Below, piece after piece: positions 32,627 through 41,941 of a DNA stretch of 64,000 bases. Source of the stretch: Caproicibacterium amylolyticum. GTDB taxonomy: Bacteria; Bacillota; Clostridia; Oscillospirales; Acutalibacteraceae. The stretch lies in the NCBI RefSeq assembly GCF_014467055.1, contig NZ_CP060696.1, forward strand, positions 2,170,001-2,234,000, in the 5' to 3' direction. Every line of letters starts with the position of its first letter. Within the stretch, counting starts at the first letter, position 1. Under the pieces are notes generated by a model. That model saw only the letters and a list, made by a program, of their open reading frames with translations, made no database searches and was not told the DNA's origin. Both the position numbers and the translations under genes were made by a program.

Positions 32627-32974
32627 ATGCCGAAAGGACAACGCAAGCATTTTTACAGTGGTGACTTCAAATTAGAAGTAATCGAAACCATGGAGCGAGA
32701 ACATTTAAGTTTGAGTGAAGCGGCTCGGAGGTTTAGGGTTCCAGATCATACAATTGTAGCGAGATGGGAACGCCACTATCTAACAGAAGGAAAACAAGGA
32801 CTCTACATTGAACGCCGAGGAAATCCGAAAGTAGCAAGAGAAACTAAAATGCCGGATGAAACGCGCAAGGACTTAATCGCAGAAATACAGCAGTTGCGAA
32901 TGGAGAATGAATATCTAAAAAAATTGAATGCCTTGGTCTTGAAAGAGGAACAGCAAAACAAAAAGCACAAATAA
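32627..32974 (+). CDS. IS3-family transposase OrfA
   Basis: 115 aa. Helix-turn-helix region KLEVIETMEREHLSLSEAARRF then VPDHTIVARWERHYLTEG, and a C-terminal leucine-zipper-like RKDLIAEIQQLRMENEYLKKLNALV. In IS3 elements OrfA binds the ends, and a -1 shift at an A-rich site near its end (here AAAAAG at 32960-32965) makes the OrfAB transposase. With orfB broken only OrfA can be made, which usually inhibits transposition. Confidence 0.9.
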   Translation: MPKGQRKHFYSGDFKLEVIETMEREHLSLSEAARRFRVPDHTIVARWERHYLTEGKQGLYIERRGNPKVARETKMPDETRKDLIAEIQQLRMENEYLKKLNALVLKEEQQNKKHK

Positions 32975-33301
32975 TTCAGGAATTAAGGCAGACATATCCA
33001 ATAGGTAAGCTGCTGCAATTTGCAGGTATTCCTCGCAGCACCTTCTACTACTATTTGCACCAGTCGAAGCAGCCATCTCGGTACAACCAGGTAAAAGAAA
33101 AAATCCAACGAATCTATAAAGAGAACCATGACCGTTACGGTTACCGCAGAATTACCTTACTTGCAGAAATTTGATTCCATGGAGCAATTCAAGGCGGCTT
33201 TGATTGAGTATCTCGATTATTACAACAATCGCCGCATCAAGGCAAAACTAAACGGCCTGAGTCCTGTGGAGTACAGGATTCAGACCGTTCAGGTTGCTTA
33301 A
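32962..33301 (+). pseudogene. IS3-family orfB remnant, catalytic core deleted
   Basis: Two pieces remain. The N-terminal part, in the -1 frame to orfA, reads IIQELRQTYPIGKLLQFAG ... YKENHDRYGYRRIT and stops at 33174. The C-terminal part, in another frame, reads YLQKFDSMEQFKAALIEYLD ... GLSPVEYRIQ to 33301. About 0.4-0.5 kb holding the DDE integrase core is missing and the junction is out of frame, so no active transposase is possible. Confidence 0.9.
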
Positions 33302-33366
33302 TTCAAATTTTGTCTAACTTTTGGGGTTCACGTCACTTCAGGCAGACGGAGCTTTTTCGTATCTCT

Positions 33367-35676
33367 TTATACCAGCGTGCACACAGAAAGTTCATCTTCC
33401 TGCACAGTCAGGCTGACGCCTGCAAGACCAGTATCCGTTGTTTCAATGATAATCTCGGCCAGTTTATCTTCCACCTTGCGGCGAATCAAGTTGCGCAGGT
33501 CACGCGCACCGCTCTTGCCGCCGTAAGCATGCTTTGCAAGCCAGCTGACTGCTGCATCATCATAAGTGAACATGATACTGCGCTCCTTAAGTGAATCCAC
33601 ATACTCATTCAGCATCAGACGGGCAATCGCTTCAAAATCTTCGACTGTAAGCGGGTGGAACACGATCGTTTCGTCCACACGACTGAGAAACTCTGGACGC
33701 AGAAACTCTGACAGTGCTTTCAGCGCGTGTTCCTTGCTGACATCCTGTTCACTACGGTTAAAGCCAAGCGCGGACTCGTGGTTGCTGCTGCCAGCGTTGC
33801 TGGTCATGACCAAAATGGTGTTCTCAAAGTTGACATTACGGCCCTGTGCGTCCGTAATGTGGCCTTCGTCCAGTATCTGCAGCAGGATATTCATAACATC
33901 CGGATGTGCCTTTTCAATTTCGTCAAACAGCAGAACGCTGTATGGCTGGCGGCGCACCTTTTCTGTCACCTGCCCGGCCTCATCGTAGCCGACGTAGCCC
34001 GGAGGAGAACCGATGATGCGGGAAACGCTGTGTTTCTCCATAAACTCGCTCATATCCAGCCGAATCAGCGTTTCCGGCTTATCAAACAGTTCCTTGGAAA
34101 GCACCTTGACCAGTTCGGTTTTGCCGACACCGGTCGGGCCAACAAAGATGAAGGAAGCCGGGCGGCGGCGCGGGCTGATCTGCACACGGCTGCGGCGAAT
34201 AGCCGCGGAAACAGCCGCTACAGCCTCTTTCTGGCCGATAATGTGCTGGTTCAGCGTATCTTCAATATTGGAAAGCTTTTTCAGTTCGCTTTCCTGCACG
34301 CGGCTCGCCGGAATCCCCGTCCAAAGTTCAATCACGCGGGCAAGATCCTTTTCCTCAACAGGTGCTCCCAGTGCGGCAGGCGCCAGTTCCTCGGCACGCT
34401 GCTGCACACGGGACATATCGGTACGTACGCGGGCAAGCTCTTCAAAATTGGTGTTCTCGCCGTCCGCAGTCATATCGTCCTCTTCGCGGTGCAAACGTTC
34501 CAGCTCGTTTGTCAAGTGGTCATACTCTGTCATGGAAGTATTGCGCAGTGCAGCGCAGGCGCAGGATTCGTCCAGCAGGTCAATTGCCTTATCCGGCAGG
34601 AAGCGGTCATTGATGTACCGCTCCGCCAGTACCACGGTGCGGCGGGCAATCGGCTCCGAAACACGCACGCGATGAAATTTTTCGTAGTAGCCTTTGATGC
34701 CAAGGATAATATCGGCTGCTTCCTTTACGGACGGTTCCGCAATGGTGACCGGCTGGAAACGACGTTCCAGTGCAGCATCTTTTTCAATATATTTGCGATA
34801 TTCCGTGAAGGTAGTTGCACCGATGACCTGAATTTCCCCGCGGGAAAGCGCCGGCTTCAGGATATTGGCGGCGTTCATGCTGCCCTCTGCGTCACCGGTA
34901 CCGACAAGATTATGGACCTCATCGATAAACAGGATAATATTGCCCTCCTGCCGGACTTCCTCCACCAGCCCCTTAATGCGGCTTTCAAACTGACCGCGGA
35001 ACTGCGTACCCGCAACCAACGCAGTTAAATCCAACAGATGAATTTCCTTCTTCTGCAGACGCGCCGGCACCGTTCCTTCTGCAATGCGCAGGGCGAGTCC
35101 TTCGGCAACAGCCGTTTTGCCAACGCCCGGCTCACCAATCAGGCAGGGATTGTTTTTGGTTCGGCGGGAAAGGATCTGAACCACACGATTGATTTCCTTT
35201 TCCCTGCCGATAATGTTGTCAATCTCACCGGCTTTTGCTTTAGCGGTCAGGTTGGTACAGTAAGCATTCAAATGCTTACGTTTGCTTTTTGCTTTTTCCA
35301 CTTTTTCTGCTTTTTTCTTATCGGGCTTCTGCTGACTCTGCGGTGCAGAGCCGCTTTCATTCTTACTGTCAGGACTGCCGTAAATATTGCGCAAAAAGTT
35401 TGCGGGGAACAGCGCCGCGCCGCCAGGCTCAAAACCGTCTTCGCTGTCATCCTCACCGTCATCTTCGTTTTCTTCAGGATTCATGAACTCGCCGAGTTCT
35501 TCCTCCATCGCCTGCATCTGCTCATCTGTAAGACCCATTTTATCCATCAGGTCATTTACCGGCTTGATACCAAGTTCCCTGGCGCAGGTCAGGCAAAGCC
35601 CCTGTGTATCGTTTGAATCCGCGGAAGTGGAAAGGAACACAACCGCAGGACGTTTATGACATCTGGAACACATCAT
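33367..35676 (-). CDS. Clp-family AAA+ ATPase with N-terminal zinc finger (ClpE/ClpC-like)
   Basis: 769 aa. N-terminal zinc finger C3-C6...C28-C31 ([16 protein letters not shown]), then an acidic and then Lys-rich low-complexity linker to about residue 140. First AAA module with GEPGVGKT at 181-188 and a short coiled middle domain; second with GPTGVGKT at 513-520. Zinc-finger Clp ATPases (ClpE group) unfold proteins for ClpP during stress. Two adjacent ATG codons exist at 35676 and 35673; ribosome binding is weak. No ctsR or mcsB lies next to it. Confidence 0.92.
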   Translation of the reverse strand: MMCSRCHKRPAVVFLSTSADSNDTQGLCLTCARELGIKPVNDLMDKMGLTDEQMQAMEEELGEFMNPEENEDDGEDDSEDGFEPGGAALFPANFLRNIYGSPDSKNESGSAPQSQQKPDKKKAEKVEKAKSKRKHLNAYCTNLTAKAKAGEIDNIIGREKEINRVVQILSRRTKNNPCLIGEPGVGKTAVAEGLALRIAEGTVPARLQKKEIHLLDLTALVAGTQFRGQFESRIKGLVEEVRQEGNIILFIDEVHNLVGTGDAEGSMNAANILKPALSRGEIQVIGATTFTEYRKYIEKDAALERRFQPVTIAEPSVKEAADIILGIKGYYEKFHRVRVSEPIARRTVVLAERYINDRFLPDKAIDLLDESCACAALRNTSMTEYDHLTNELERLHREEDDMTADGENTNFEELARVRTDMSRVQQRAEELAPAALGAPVEEKDLARVIELWTGIPASRVQESELKKLSNIEDTLNQHIIGQKEAVAAVSAAIRRSRVQISPRRRPASFIFVGPTGVGKTELVKVLSKELFDKPETLIRLDMSEFMEKHSVSRIIGSPPGYVGYDEAGQVTEKVRRQPYSVLLFDEIEKAHPDVMNILLQILDEGHITDAQGRNVNFENTILVMTSNAGSSNHESALGFNRSEQDVSKEHALKALSEFLRPEFLSRVDETIVFHPLTVEDFEAIARLMLNEYVDSLKERSIMFTYDDAAVSWLAKHAYGGKSGARDLRNLIRRKVEDKLAEIIIETTDTGLAGVSLTVQEDELSVCTLV

Positions 35677-35820
35677 CTTAAAATCACTTCACTTTCCTAG
35701 GATTCCCGAAAAACCGCAGCCAAACTGCCGCGGAAAATTCGGACGCATTCATATTATAGTCCAACTTGCAAAGATAAAGGTAAATAAATTATAAATATTA
35801 AAAATATCTTCAGATATGCG

Positions 35821-35876
35821 AAACCCCGGCAGCAGTGGAAAACCAGCCGTTCTGTTCCACCGTACGTCCGCCGGGA
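35821..35876 (-). terminator. Terminator after pgsA
   Basis: Nested hairpin on minus: outer CCCGGC/GCCGGGG and inner GTGGAA/TTCCAC, followed by TTTC. It separates the truA-pgsA operon from the Clp gene. Confidence 0.55.
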
Positions 35877-35885
35877 AAGATTGCA

Positions 35886-36500
35886 TCACTCTTTTTTTAA
35901 TCGCTTTTTCTTGTCCATCATTTCCGCTATGTCAATCTGATCCTCCGGCTCCGTACTTTTGAGAATCCGGAAAAATTCGCGGGCATACATTACCAGTGCA
36001 AAAATCATAAACGCAGCAGTAACAACCAGCAGCACAACAGCCGTGCCCTCATGGTAAAACTCAAACATATCCATCACAATTATGGTGACAAAGGTGATGT
36101 AAAACAGCACAGTCGCCAGTTTGCCGTACCACTTGGCTGCACAAGGGCGTTTGCCCTTTTTCAGCAGTACACCGCCTGCCGTCAGCATGATACATTCCTT
36201 AACCACAAAAATCATTAAAAACGGCAGCAGCACCGGATGCCGCACTGCCAAACTGATAGCCACCGCAGCCTGTGTCAATTTGTCGGAAATCGGGTCAAGC
36301 ATCTGCCCCAGCTCCGTAAACTGATTGAAATGCCTTGCTACAAAGCCGTCCAACGCGTCGGTAAGTCCCGCAATGACAAGAATTATAACCGCCGTTTTTA
36401 CATAGCCGTTGAGGTAACACGCCATAAAAGGAATTACCAAAACCATCCGCAGGACAGTCAGTGTATTGGGAATATTGAAATTCTTATTTTTGTTTTGCAT
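35886..36500 (-). CDS. pgsA: CDP-diacylglycerol--glycerol-3-phosphate 3-phosphatidyltransferase
   Basis: 204 aa, integral membrane enzyme with about 5-6 helices. The CDP-alcohol phosphatidyltransferase signature is complete: D48, D51-G52, A55-R56, G65, D69, D73. It makes phosphatidylglycerol phosphate, the committed step to PG and cardiolipin. It starts 17 bases inside the end of cvpA, so translation is coupled. The Lys-rich C-terminus is cytosolic. Confidence 0.92.
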   Translation of the reverse strand: MQNKNKNFNIPNTLTVLRMVLVIPFMACYLNGYVKTAVIILVIAGLTDALDGFVARHFNQFTELGQMLDPISDKLTQAAVAISLAVRHPVLLPFLMIFVVKECIMLTAGGVLLKKGKRPCAAKWYGKLATVLFYITFVTIIVMDMFEFYHEGTAVVLLVVTAAFMIFALVMYAREFFRILKSTEPEDQIDIAEMMDKKKRLKKE

Positions 36501-37110
36501 TCGCCTGCACTTCCCCTCTCAGCAGCTTTTCGTACAATGAATAAACAGGATTCCGAATTTCTGCCGGCAGCTGATTGAAAAAGGTTTGCACCTTTTGCTG
36601 CACTGCTGCACCACTGGCAGTGCTGCTGGAAGATGCCGCCGAAACCGGCGGTTCCTGCAGCTGCAGGACGACCGAGTCGTCAAAACTGGAAAGCTGTATT
36701 TTGTCCGGATACTTTACCGCCAGCAGCGGCAGTGCCAGCCGCAGCAGTGCACACAATACCATAATCAGCAGAACACCTTTGACTCCGCCGAGAATACCGC
36801 CGATAACGCGGTTAATGCCATGCAGCACCGGCAGCTGACAAACGATACTGAGCAGGCGGCCAACCAGCCCGGCGGCAATCAAAATCAGGACAAACGCAAT
36901 AATCGTGCAGACAATATTACCCGTCACTTTGTTTTCACTCTTGAACCATGGCAGAACACCGGCAAGCCAGCTTCCAAGACGCGGCGAAAGCAGCACCGCG
37001 GCAATCAGGCCAACCAAGCCTGCCAATGTACGCGCAGCGCCTTTGCCCGCACCAACGATAATACAGACAATGAGAATCACCAGCAGCGCAATGTCAACAA
37101 CCACGCCCAT
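36484..37110 (-). CDS. CvpA family membrane protein
   Basis: 208 aa; ATG 37110 with AGGAGG upstream (a longer in-frame start lacks a site). Four membrane helices: VVVDIALLVILIVCIIVGAG, AARTLAGLVGLIAAVLL, VTGNIVCTIIAFVLILIAAGL and GILGGVKGVLLIMVLCALL. A Ser/Ala-rich soluble tail follows. CvpA-type proteins are linked to colicin V production or envelope homeostasis in other bacteria; the role here is unknown. Confidence 0.85.
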   Translation of the reverse strand: MGVVVDIALLVILIVCIIVGAGKGAARTLAGLVGLIAAVLLSPRLGSWLAGVLPWFKSENKVTGNIVCTIIAFVLILIAAGLVGRLLSIVCQLPVLHGINRVIGGILGGVKGVLLIMVLCALLRLALPLLAVKYPDKIQLSSFDDSVVLQLQEPPVSAASSSSTASGAAVQQKVQTFFNQLPAEIRNPVYSLYEKLLRGEVQANAKQK

Positions 37111-37195
37111 AAATACGCCTCCTGAGTTCCTGCAGAACACACAGATATTGTAAGATTATACTACAATTTTTTAAGAGCCGCAAGCATGCGGCACA

Positions 37196-38458
37196 TTAAC
37201 CGGCCAGCGTTTCCAGCCGGATTGCCGAAACATCCAGAACAAAAATCTGATTGCCGCTGCGCAGCGCAACGGCACGGGCATTGTTCCCCGCACTGCAGGA
37301 GCCCGCCGCTTTCCCTGCAGTTGTAAATGCCATAACTTTGCTGCCACAAAGTGCCGCCATCGTGCTGCCGAAGCAGGAAACACTGGAAACAGAACCACTG
37401 ATGTTTGCTGTTCCGATGGCCTTTCCATCCGCACCGATTGCAGTGAGATGGCTTGCGGTCGCATTGTGGAAATTCAGCAGACCCAATACTGCAGTTCCTC
37501 CGGCAAGATACCATGCGGAAAGTTCTGCATCTCCGTAGCTGTAGCTGCCAAGGTTTTTGCCGGAGCTGTCCATAGCGGCCGTCTGCGTGTCACCTACAGC
37601 AAGAATCGTTCCATTATCTGTATAAGAAACATCCAGAAAAGTTGTATCCTTGTAAGTGGAAATCGGCTTTACCGTTTTGCTGGAGTTAAAATCCAGCTCA
37701 TATACAACACTGAGCAATGAACCACTGCTGGCACCCACCGCCGTAACCACTGCATGGCTGCCGGCTGTGTTCATTGCCACTGCAGTCGGATAATATTCGG
37801 AAAAGGAATACTGGAAAGCAATCTGCCCATCCGGCAAGTACACTGTCAATTTCCCGCAGTAGCCATCCTCTTGCGTCAGCAGCGCATACCGCCCGTTTGC
37901 ACAGACTGCACCACCCAGCAGCTTGCCGTCCGTATTGCTGCTCACCAGTGTTTTCAGCTGGTTTTCCAGCCGATAACCTGTACCACCCAAATTGTAAACC
38001 AAAACCCGGTTTCCACTGACTTTCATAACTGCATCAGAAAAACTGTGCTTGCGTGAAAACAACTGCTTTGCTGAACCATTATATGCCTGTATAGAGGTGT
38101 CACTTGTCAAAAAAACATTTTTATCCTGCGCAACAAAGTTGCGCGGCTGCACGCTTTCATTGCTGAACTGTACCGGGTAACCGCTGCCTTTACCAAGACC
38201 AAGCATCTGGGTCTGCACCCACTCGGAAATATTGGCAGGCTGCAGATTTTCACGGTTCACCCATACCACCATGACCACCGCGCAAATCAGGAGGATGGCA
38301 ATTGCCGCGTAAATTCCCTTTGGCGGTTTGCCATCACGGCGTTCCCGCCTGATTCTGCGTTTTTCTTTTCTGCGCTCCGGGTCACCAATGGGCGGCAGTT
38401 CTCCCGGCAGCGGTGAATGCTTTCCCTGCTTCCGAATACTCTGCGCTGCTTTACGCAT
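37196..38458 (-). CDS. DUF5711-like single-pass membrane beta-propeller protein
   Basis: 420 aa; ATG 38458 has AGGAGG and lies inside the end of truA. A basic cytosolic N-terminus (PERRKEKRRIRRERRDGK) precedes one membrane helix, GIYAAIAILLICAVVMVVWV (about 50-69). The remaining 340 residues form an outward domain of repeated blades (NVFLTSDTSIQAYNGS, ANGRYALLTQEDGYCG, TDNGTILAVGDTQTAAMDSSG). Function unknown; perhaps an envelope sensor or scaffold. It sits between truA and cvpA in one operon. Confidence 0.78.
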   Translation of the reverse strand: MRKAAQSIRKQGKHSPLPGELPPIGDPERRKEKRRIRRERRDGKPPKGIYAAIAILLICAVVMVVWVNRENLQPANISEWVQTQMLGLGKGSGYPVQFSNESVQPRNFVAQDKNVFLTSDTSIQAYNGSAKQLFSRKHSFSDAVMKVSGNRVLVYNLGGTGYRLENQLKTLVSSNTDGKLLGGAVCANGRYALLTQEDGYCGKLTVYLPDGQIAFQYSFSEYYPTAVAMNTAGSHAVVTAVGASSGSLLSVVYELDFNSSKTVKPISTYKDTTFLDVSYTDNGTILAVGDTQTAAMDSSGKNLGSYSYGDAELSAWYLAGGTAVLGLLNFHNATASHLTAIGADGKAIGTANISGSVSSVSCFGSTMAALCGSKVMAFTTAGKAAGSCSAGNNARAVALRSGNQIFVLDVSAIRLETLAG

Positions 38459-39209
38459 GAAGTTCCGCCTCCTCATAAAATACACGATTCAGGTACAGCC
38501 CCTGCGGCGGAGCAGTCGGCCCCGCAAGGCTGCGGTCCTTTGCCGCCAAAATCTCCGGTATCTGCTGCGGTGCAATTTTCCCTTGTGCCACATACAGAAG
38601 CGTCCCCGTCAGGATTCGTACCATGTTGTAAAGGAATCCGTCTGCCGCAACCGAAAATGTGACAAGGCTGCCCTCCCGCTTCACCTGTGCCTGCGTGACT
38701 GTGCGAACAAAGCTGCCGATTTCGCGCTTATCCTGCGTACAAAAGGAGGTGAAATCGTGGCTGCCAACATAGTGAGCCGCCGCTTCGTTCAGCTTGTCCG
38801 CATCCAGCGAATACCAGTAATGCAGCGCACGGCTGCGCAAAAAAGGCTCACGCACCGATGCGTTCCAAATTTGATAAATGTACTGCTTGCCCCTGCACGA
38901 ATACCGGGCGTGAAACGCTTCCGGCACCTCCCGGCAATTCTGTACCGCCACATCCGGCGGCAGAAAATGATTGACCGCGTTTACCAGCCGTTCGCAGGGA
39001 ATCTGCCGTTGGGTATGAAAAGAAACACAGAACATATGCGCATGAACGCCTGCATCCGTGCGGGAGCAGCCTTTCAGGTCTGGTTCTTCCTGCAAAACAC
39101 TTTTCAGTGCATTCTGCAGGACTTCCTGCACTGTCAGGGCGTTTGGCTGCACCTGCCAGCCGTGATAAGCCGCACCGTCAAAACACAGCGTTAAAAGAAG
39201 ATTGCGCAC
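38451..39209 (-). CDS. truA: tRNA pseudouridine(38-40) synthase TruA
   Basis: 252 aa. The catalytic aspartate is D52 in CSRTDAGVHA. Other family segments: FDGAAYHGWQVQPNALTVQEVLQNAL, FHARYSCRGKQYIYQIWN and DGFLYNMVRILTGTLL. It isomerises uridines 38-40 in tRNA anticodon arms. It follows the ecf genes, a linkage common in Firmicutes, and overlaps the next gene start by 8 bases. Confidence 0.95.
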   Translation of the reverse strand: MRNLLLTLCFDGAAYHGWQVQPNALTVQEVLQNALKSVLQEEPDLKGCSRTDAGVHAHMFCVSFHTQRQIPCERLVNAVNHFLPPDVAVQNCREVPEAFHARYSCRGKQYIYQIWNASVREPFLRSRALHYWYSLDADKLNEAAAHYVGSHDFTSFCTQDKREIGSFVRTVTQAQVKREGSLVTFSVAADGFLYNMVRILTGTLLYVAQGKIAPQQIPEILAAKDRSLAGPTAPPQGLYLNRVFYEEAELHA

Positions 39210-39295
39210 ACGTCTGCTCCTTTCCGTAATTGTTGTAAGTCAGAGTTATGAGCCCTGCCCCGCTGCTTTCAAAGGCAAGCACCCTTTTGTTCATT

Positions 39296-40108
39296 TTACA
39301 GTACTGCCGGCAAAAACACATTCAGCAGAATGATGACCACCAGCACCGCCGCGCCGAATCCAATGGCCACAAAATCCAGTGCCTGCACATGCAGGATCTT
39401 CATTTTCGTTCTGCCTTCACCGCCATGGTAGCACCGGCATTCCATTGCCATTGCAAGGTCATACGCGCGGCGGAACGAAGAAACGAACAGCGGAATCAGC
39501 ACCGGAACCAATGCTTTGATGCGCTGCATCAATCCGCCGGACTCCATATCGGCACCGCGCGCTTTCTGCGCGGCCATGATTTTATCGGTTTCTTCCAGCA
39601 GAGTCGGCACAAAGCGCAGTGCGATCGTCATCATCATCGCAATTTCGTGTACTTTAACATGCAGGACTTTCAGCGGCGCCATCAACCGCTCCATAGCGTC
39701 GGTCAGTTCGGTTGGCGATGTGGTAAATGTTAAAATGGAGCTAAACAGAATCAGACAAACGATACGTACCGCTATAAAGATCGCGTTTTGTATGCCGTTC
39801 ATCGTAATTTGCATAAAGCCAATCTGCACCAGCACAGGGCCACTGCCGTAGAACAGATTCAGCACCGCTGTGAACAGCACAATGAACAGAATGCCTTTCA
39901 TACTCTTGAAGTACATTTTCACCGGTACACTGGAGCCTGCCATCAGTCCCAGTGTTACCAGCACAAGGAATCCAAGTCCCCAAAAATTGTGTACCACAAA
40001 AATGTAAACAATAAATGCAATCGTCAGCACCAGTTTCACACGCGGGTCCAACCGATGCAGGGGCGATTTGCCCGGGAAGTACTGCCCGAGCGCAATATCT
40101 CTGGTCAT
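39296..40108 (-). CDS. ecfT: ECF transporter transmembrane component EcfT
   Basis: 270 aa with about 5-6 membrane helices. The start IALGQYFPGKSPLHRLDPRVKLVLTI is diagnostic. The coupling-helix motifs ARGADMESGGLMQRIKALVPVL and SSFRRAYDLAMAMECRCY contain the Ala-Arg-Gly signature that docks on the ATPases. It joins interchangeable vitamin-binding S components to EcfA1A2. Overlaps ecfA2 by 4 bp. Confidence 0.95.
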   Translation of the reverse strand: MTRDIALGQYFPGKSPLHRLDPRVKLVLTIAFIVYIFVVHNFWGLGFLVLVTLGLMAGSSVPVKMYFKSMKGILFIVLFTAVLNLFYGSGPVLVQIGFMQITMNGIQNAIFIAVRIVCLILFSSILTFTTSPTELTDAMERLMAPLKVLHVKVHEIAMMMTIALRFVPTLLEETDKIMAAQKARGADMESGGLMQRIKALVPVLIPLFVSSFRRAYDLAMAMECRCYHGGEGRTKMKILHVQALDFVAIGFGAAVLVVIILLNVFLPAVL

Positions 40109-40971
40109 GCGCCGGCACCCCCTTTCGTCAGCAGCGGAAGCAGCTGACCGACTGCCTGTTCCAGTGTCAGGCAGGTTTCCACCGGGTAGCCGTGCGCCTT
40201 TAGCAAAGACATGATCTTTGTCACCTGCGGTACCTGCAGACCGATAGACTCCAACTCACTGCTGTGGGAAAAAACTTCTTCGGTTTTGTCAAACATCTGC
40301 AGGTGCGAAGAATTCATAACCAGCACGCGGTCTGCCACACGAGCAACATCCTCCATGCTGTGCGAAACCAGCAGAACAGTATTGCCGCGCTTTTTGTGGT
40401 AACTTGTAATCTCGCTAAGCAGCACATCGCGCCCGGCGGGGTCAAGTCCCGCGGTCGGCTCATCCAGAATCAGCACGTCCGGGTCCATGGCAATCACACC
40501 CGCAATCGCCACCCGGCGTTTTTCACCGCCGGAAAGTTCAAACGGGCTTTTCTCCAGCAGGTTTTCCGGCAGTCCGACGAAATTGGCAGCATCGCGCGCC
40601 CGCTGCTCGATTTCGCCCTCGGTCAAACCCATATTGCGCGGACCAAACTGAATATCCTTAAACACAGTTTCCTCAAACAGCTGGTCTTCCGGATACTGAA
40701 ACACCATGCCGACTTTAAAGCGAATCGCACGGATTTTTTTGGGTTCCTCCCAAATATCCCTGCCGGCAAGCAGCACCTGCCCGGAAGTGGGACGAATCAG
40801 ACCGTTGAGCATCTGAATCAGCGTGCTTTTGCCGGAACCGGTGTGGCCGATTACACCGATGAACTCTCCCTGCCCGATTTGCAGGTTGACATTCTGCACT
40901 GCTTTCTTTTCAAACGGCGTTCCCACGCCATAGGTGTAGCAAAGGTCTTTTGTTTCCAGAAGCGGTGTCAT
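40105..40971 (-). CDS. ecfA2: ECF transporter ATPase EcfA2
   Basis: 288 aa; ATG 40971 with AAAGGGGG upstream. Walker [10 protein letters not shown] at 42-50, signature [13 protein letters not shown], Walker [14 protein letters not shown]. Pairs with EcfA1 to power vitamin uptake. The start lies in the stop of ecfA1 (4 bp overlap). Confidence 0.95.
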   Translation of the reverse strand: MTPLLETKDLCYTYGVGTPFEKKAVQNVNLQIGQGEFIGVIGHTGSGKSTLIQMLNGLIRPTSGQVLLAGRDIWEEPKKIRAIRFKVGMVFQYPEDQLFEETVFKDIQFGPRNMGLTEGEIEQRARDAANFVGLPENLLEKSPFELSGGEKRRVAIAGVIAMDPDVLILDEPTAGLDPAGRDVLLSEITSYHKKRGNTVLLVSHSMEDVARVADRVLVMNSSHLQMFDKTEEVFSHSSELESIGLQVPQVTKIMSLLKAHGYPVETCLTLEQAVGQLLPLLTKGGAGA

Positions 40972-41840
40972 GCAGAAGCCCCCTTTCCGGAAAGGAGCGG
41001 TTCCAGTGCTTCTACACATTCGTCTATCGTCAGCACGCACTGCGGCATTTTGCAGCCGGCACCGCTCAAACGGAAAGAAAGCTCGGTCGCCTGCGGCACA
41101 TCCAGCTTGTGCGTTTTCAGCAGCTCCACCTGTGCAAAGACCTCCCGCGGGGTTCCCTGTGTCAGGATTTCCCCGCTGTCCATTACAATCACGCGTCCAG
41201 CCTGTACAGCTTCATCCATATAATGGGTTATTAAAATAATGGTTATTCCCTTTTCACGGTTCAGGCGCTGAATTGTTTCCATTACTTCAGCCCTGCCGCG
41301 CGGGTCCAGCATAGCCGTCGGCTCGTCCAGAACGATGCAGTCGGTTTCCATAGCAAGAATGCCCGCAATGGCGATTCGCTGCTTCTGCCCGCCGGAAAGC
41401 TTGTACGGTGCATGTGTGCGGTACTCATACATGTCTACAGCTTTCAGCGCCTCGTCTACGCGTTTGCGGATCTCGTGCGGCTCAATTCCCAGATTCTCCG
41501 GGCCGAACGCAACGTCTTCCTCCACAATGGAGGCAACCAGCTGATTGTCGGGGTTCTGCTGTACCATACCCACCCGGCGGCGGATATCGAATGTTTTGCT
41601 TTCATCTGCTGTATCCATGCCATCCACAAAGACTTTGCCCGCACTGGGGGTCAGCATGGCATTGAACATTTTTGCCATGGTTGATTTACCGGAACCGTTG
41701 TGCCCCAGCAATGCCACAAATTCGCCGTGCTCAATGGAAAGGCTGATACCTTTGAGTACGTCATGCACCGGTGCTTCCGGGTTTTCCGCGTCCGGTTCAT
41801 CGTAAGTGAAGCGGACATTTTCTGCTTTGATAAATTCCAT
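40968..41840 (-). CDS. ecfA1: ECF transporter ATPase EcfA1
   Basis: 290 aa; ATG 41840 with AAGGAG upstream. Walker [10 protein letters not shown] at 46-54, signature [13 protein letters not shown], Walker [14 protein letters not shown]. First gene of the ecfA1-ecfA2-ecfT-truA run. No S-component gene is in the window, so this is the shared (group II) energy module. Confidence 0.95.
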   Translation of the reverse strand: MEFIKAENVRFTYDEPDAENPEAPVHDVLKGISLSIEHGEFVALLGHNGSGKSTMAKMFNAMLTPSAGKVFVDGMDTADESKTFDIRRRVGMVQQNPDNQLVASIVEEDVAFGPENLGIEPHEIRKRVDEALKAVDMYEYRTHAPYKLSGGQKQRIAIAGILAMETDCIVLDEPTAMLDPRGRAEVMETIQRLNREKGITIILITHYMDEAVQAGRVIVMDSGEILTQGTPREVFAQVELLKTHKLDVPQATELSFRLSGAGCKMPQCVLTIDECVEALEPLLSGKGASA

Positions 41841-41941
41841 TTTTGTCTCCTTCTCGTGTCGCGCGGTCATACAGATGACCTGAACGCACTGGATAGACGA
41901 ATTTAGATTTTTTTAGATTTTTATTAATAAATCTTCAATCT

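Larger units (their letters stand above)
32571..33330 (+). mobile_element. Internally deleted IS3-family element (760 bp)
   Basis: Ends are inverted repeats: TGAACCCCATTTGTTAGACAA at the left, and its near complement (TGAACCCCAAAAGTTAGACAA on minus) at the right. orfA is intact; orfB lacks its middle. Intact IS3 elements are about 1.2-1.5 kb. No obvious 3-bp target duplication flanks it (AAC left, CGT right). Confidence 0.88.
32544..33359. terminator. Bidirectional terminator split by an insertion sequence
   Basis: Left arm 32544-32569 (CGAAAAAGCTCCGTC, then TGCCT and TTGAA) pairs with right arm 33336-33359 (CTTCAGGCA, then GACGGAGCTTTTTCG). The IS lies in what was the loop. Before insertion this was a convergent terminator for degV (+) and the Clp gene (minus). 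Confidence 0.75.

Noticed and set aside
33727..35028. Long + strand open frame of about 430 codons opposite the Clp gene
   Set aside because: It is an antisense shadow of a conserved AAA+ gene: no ribosome site, no domain, and composition explained by codon bias of the minus-strand gene.
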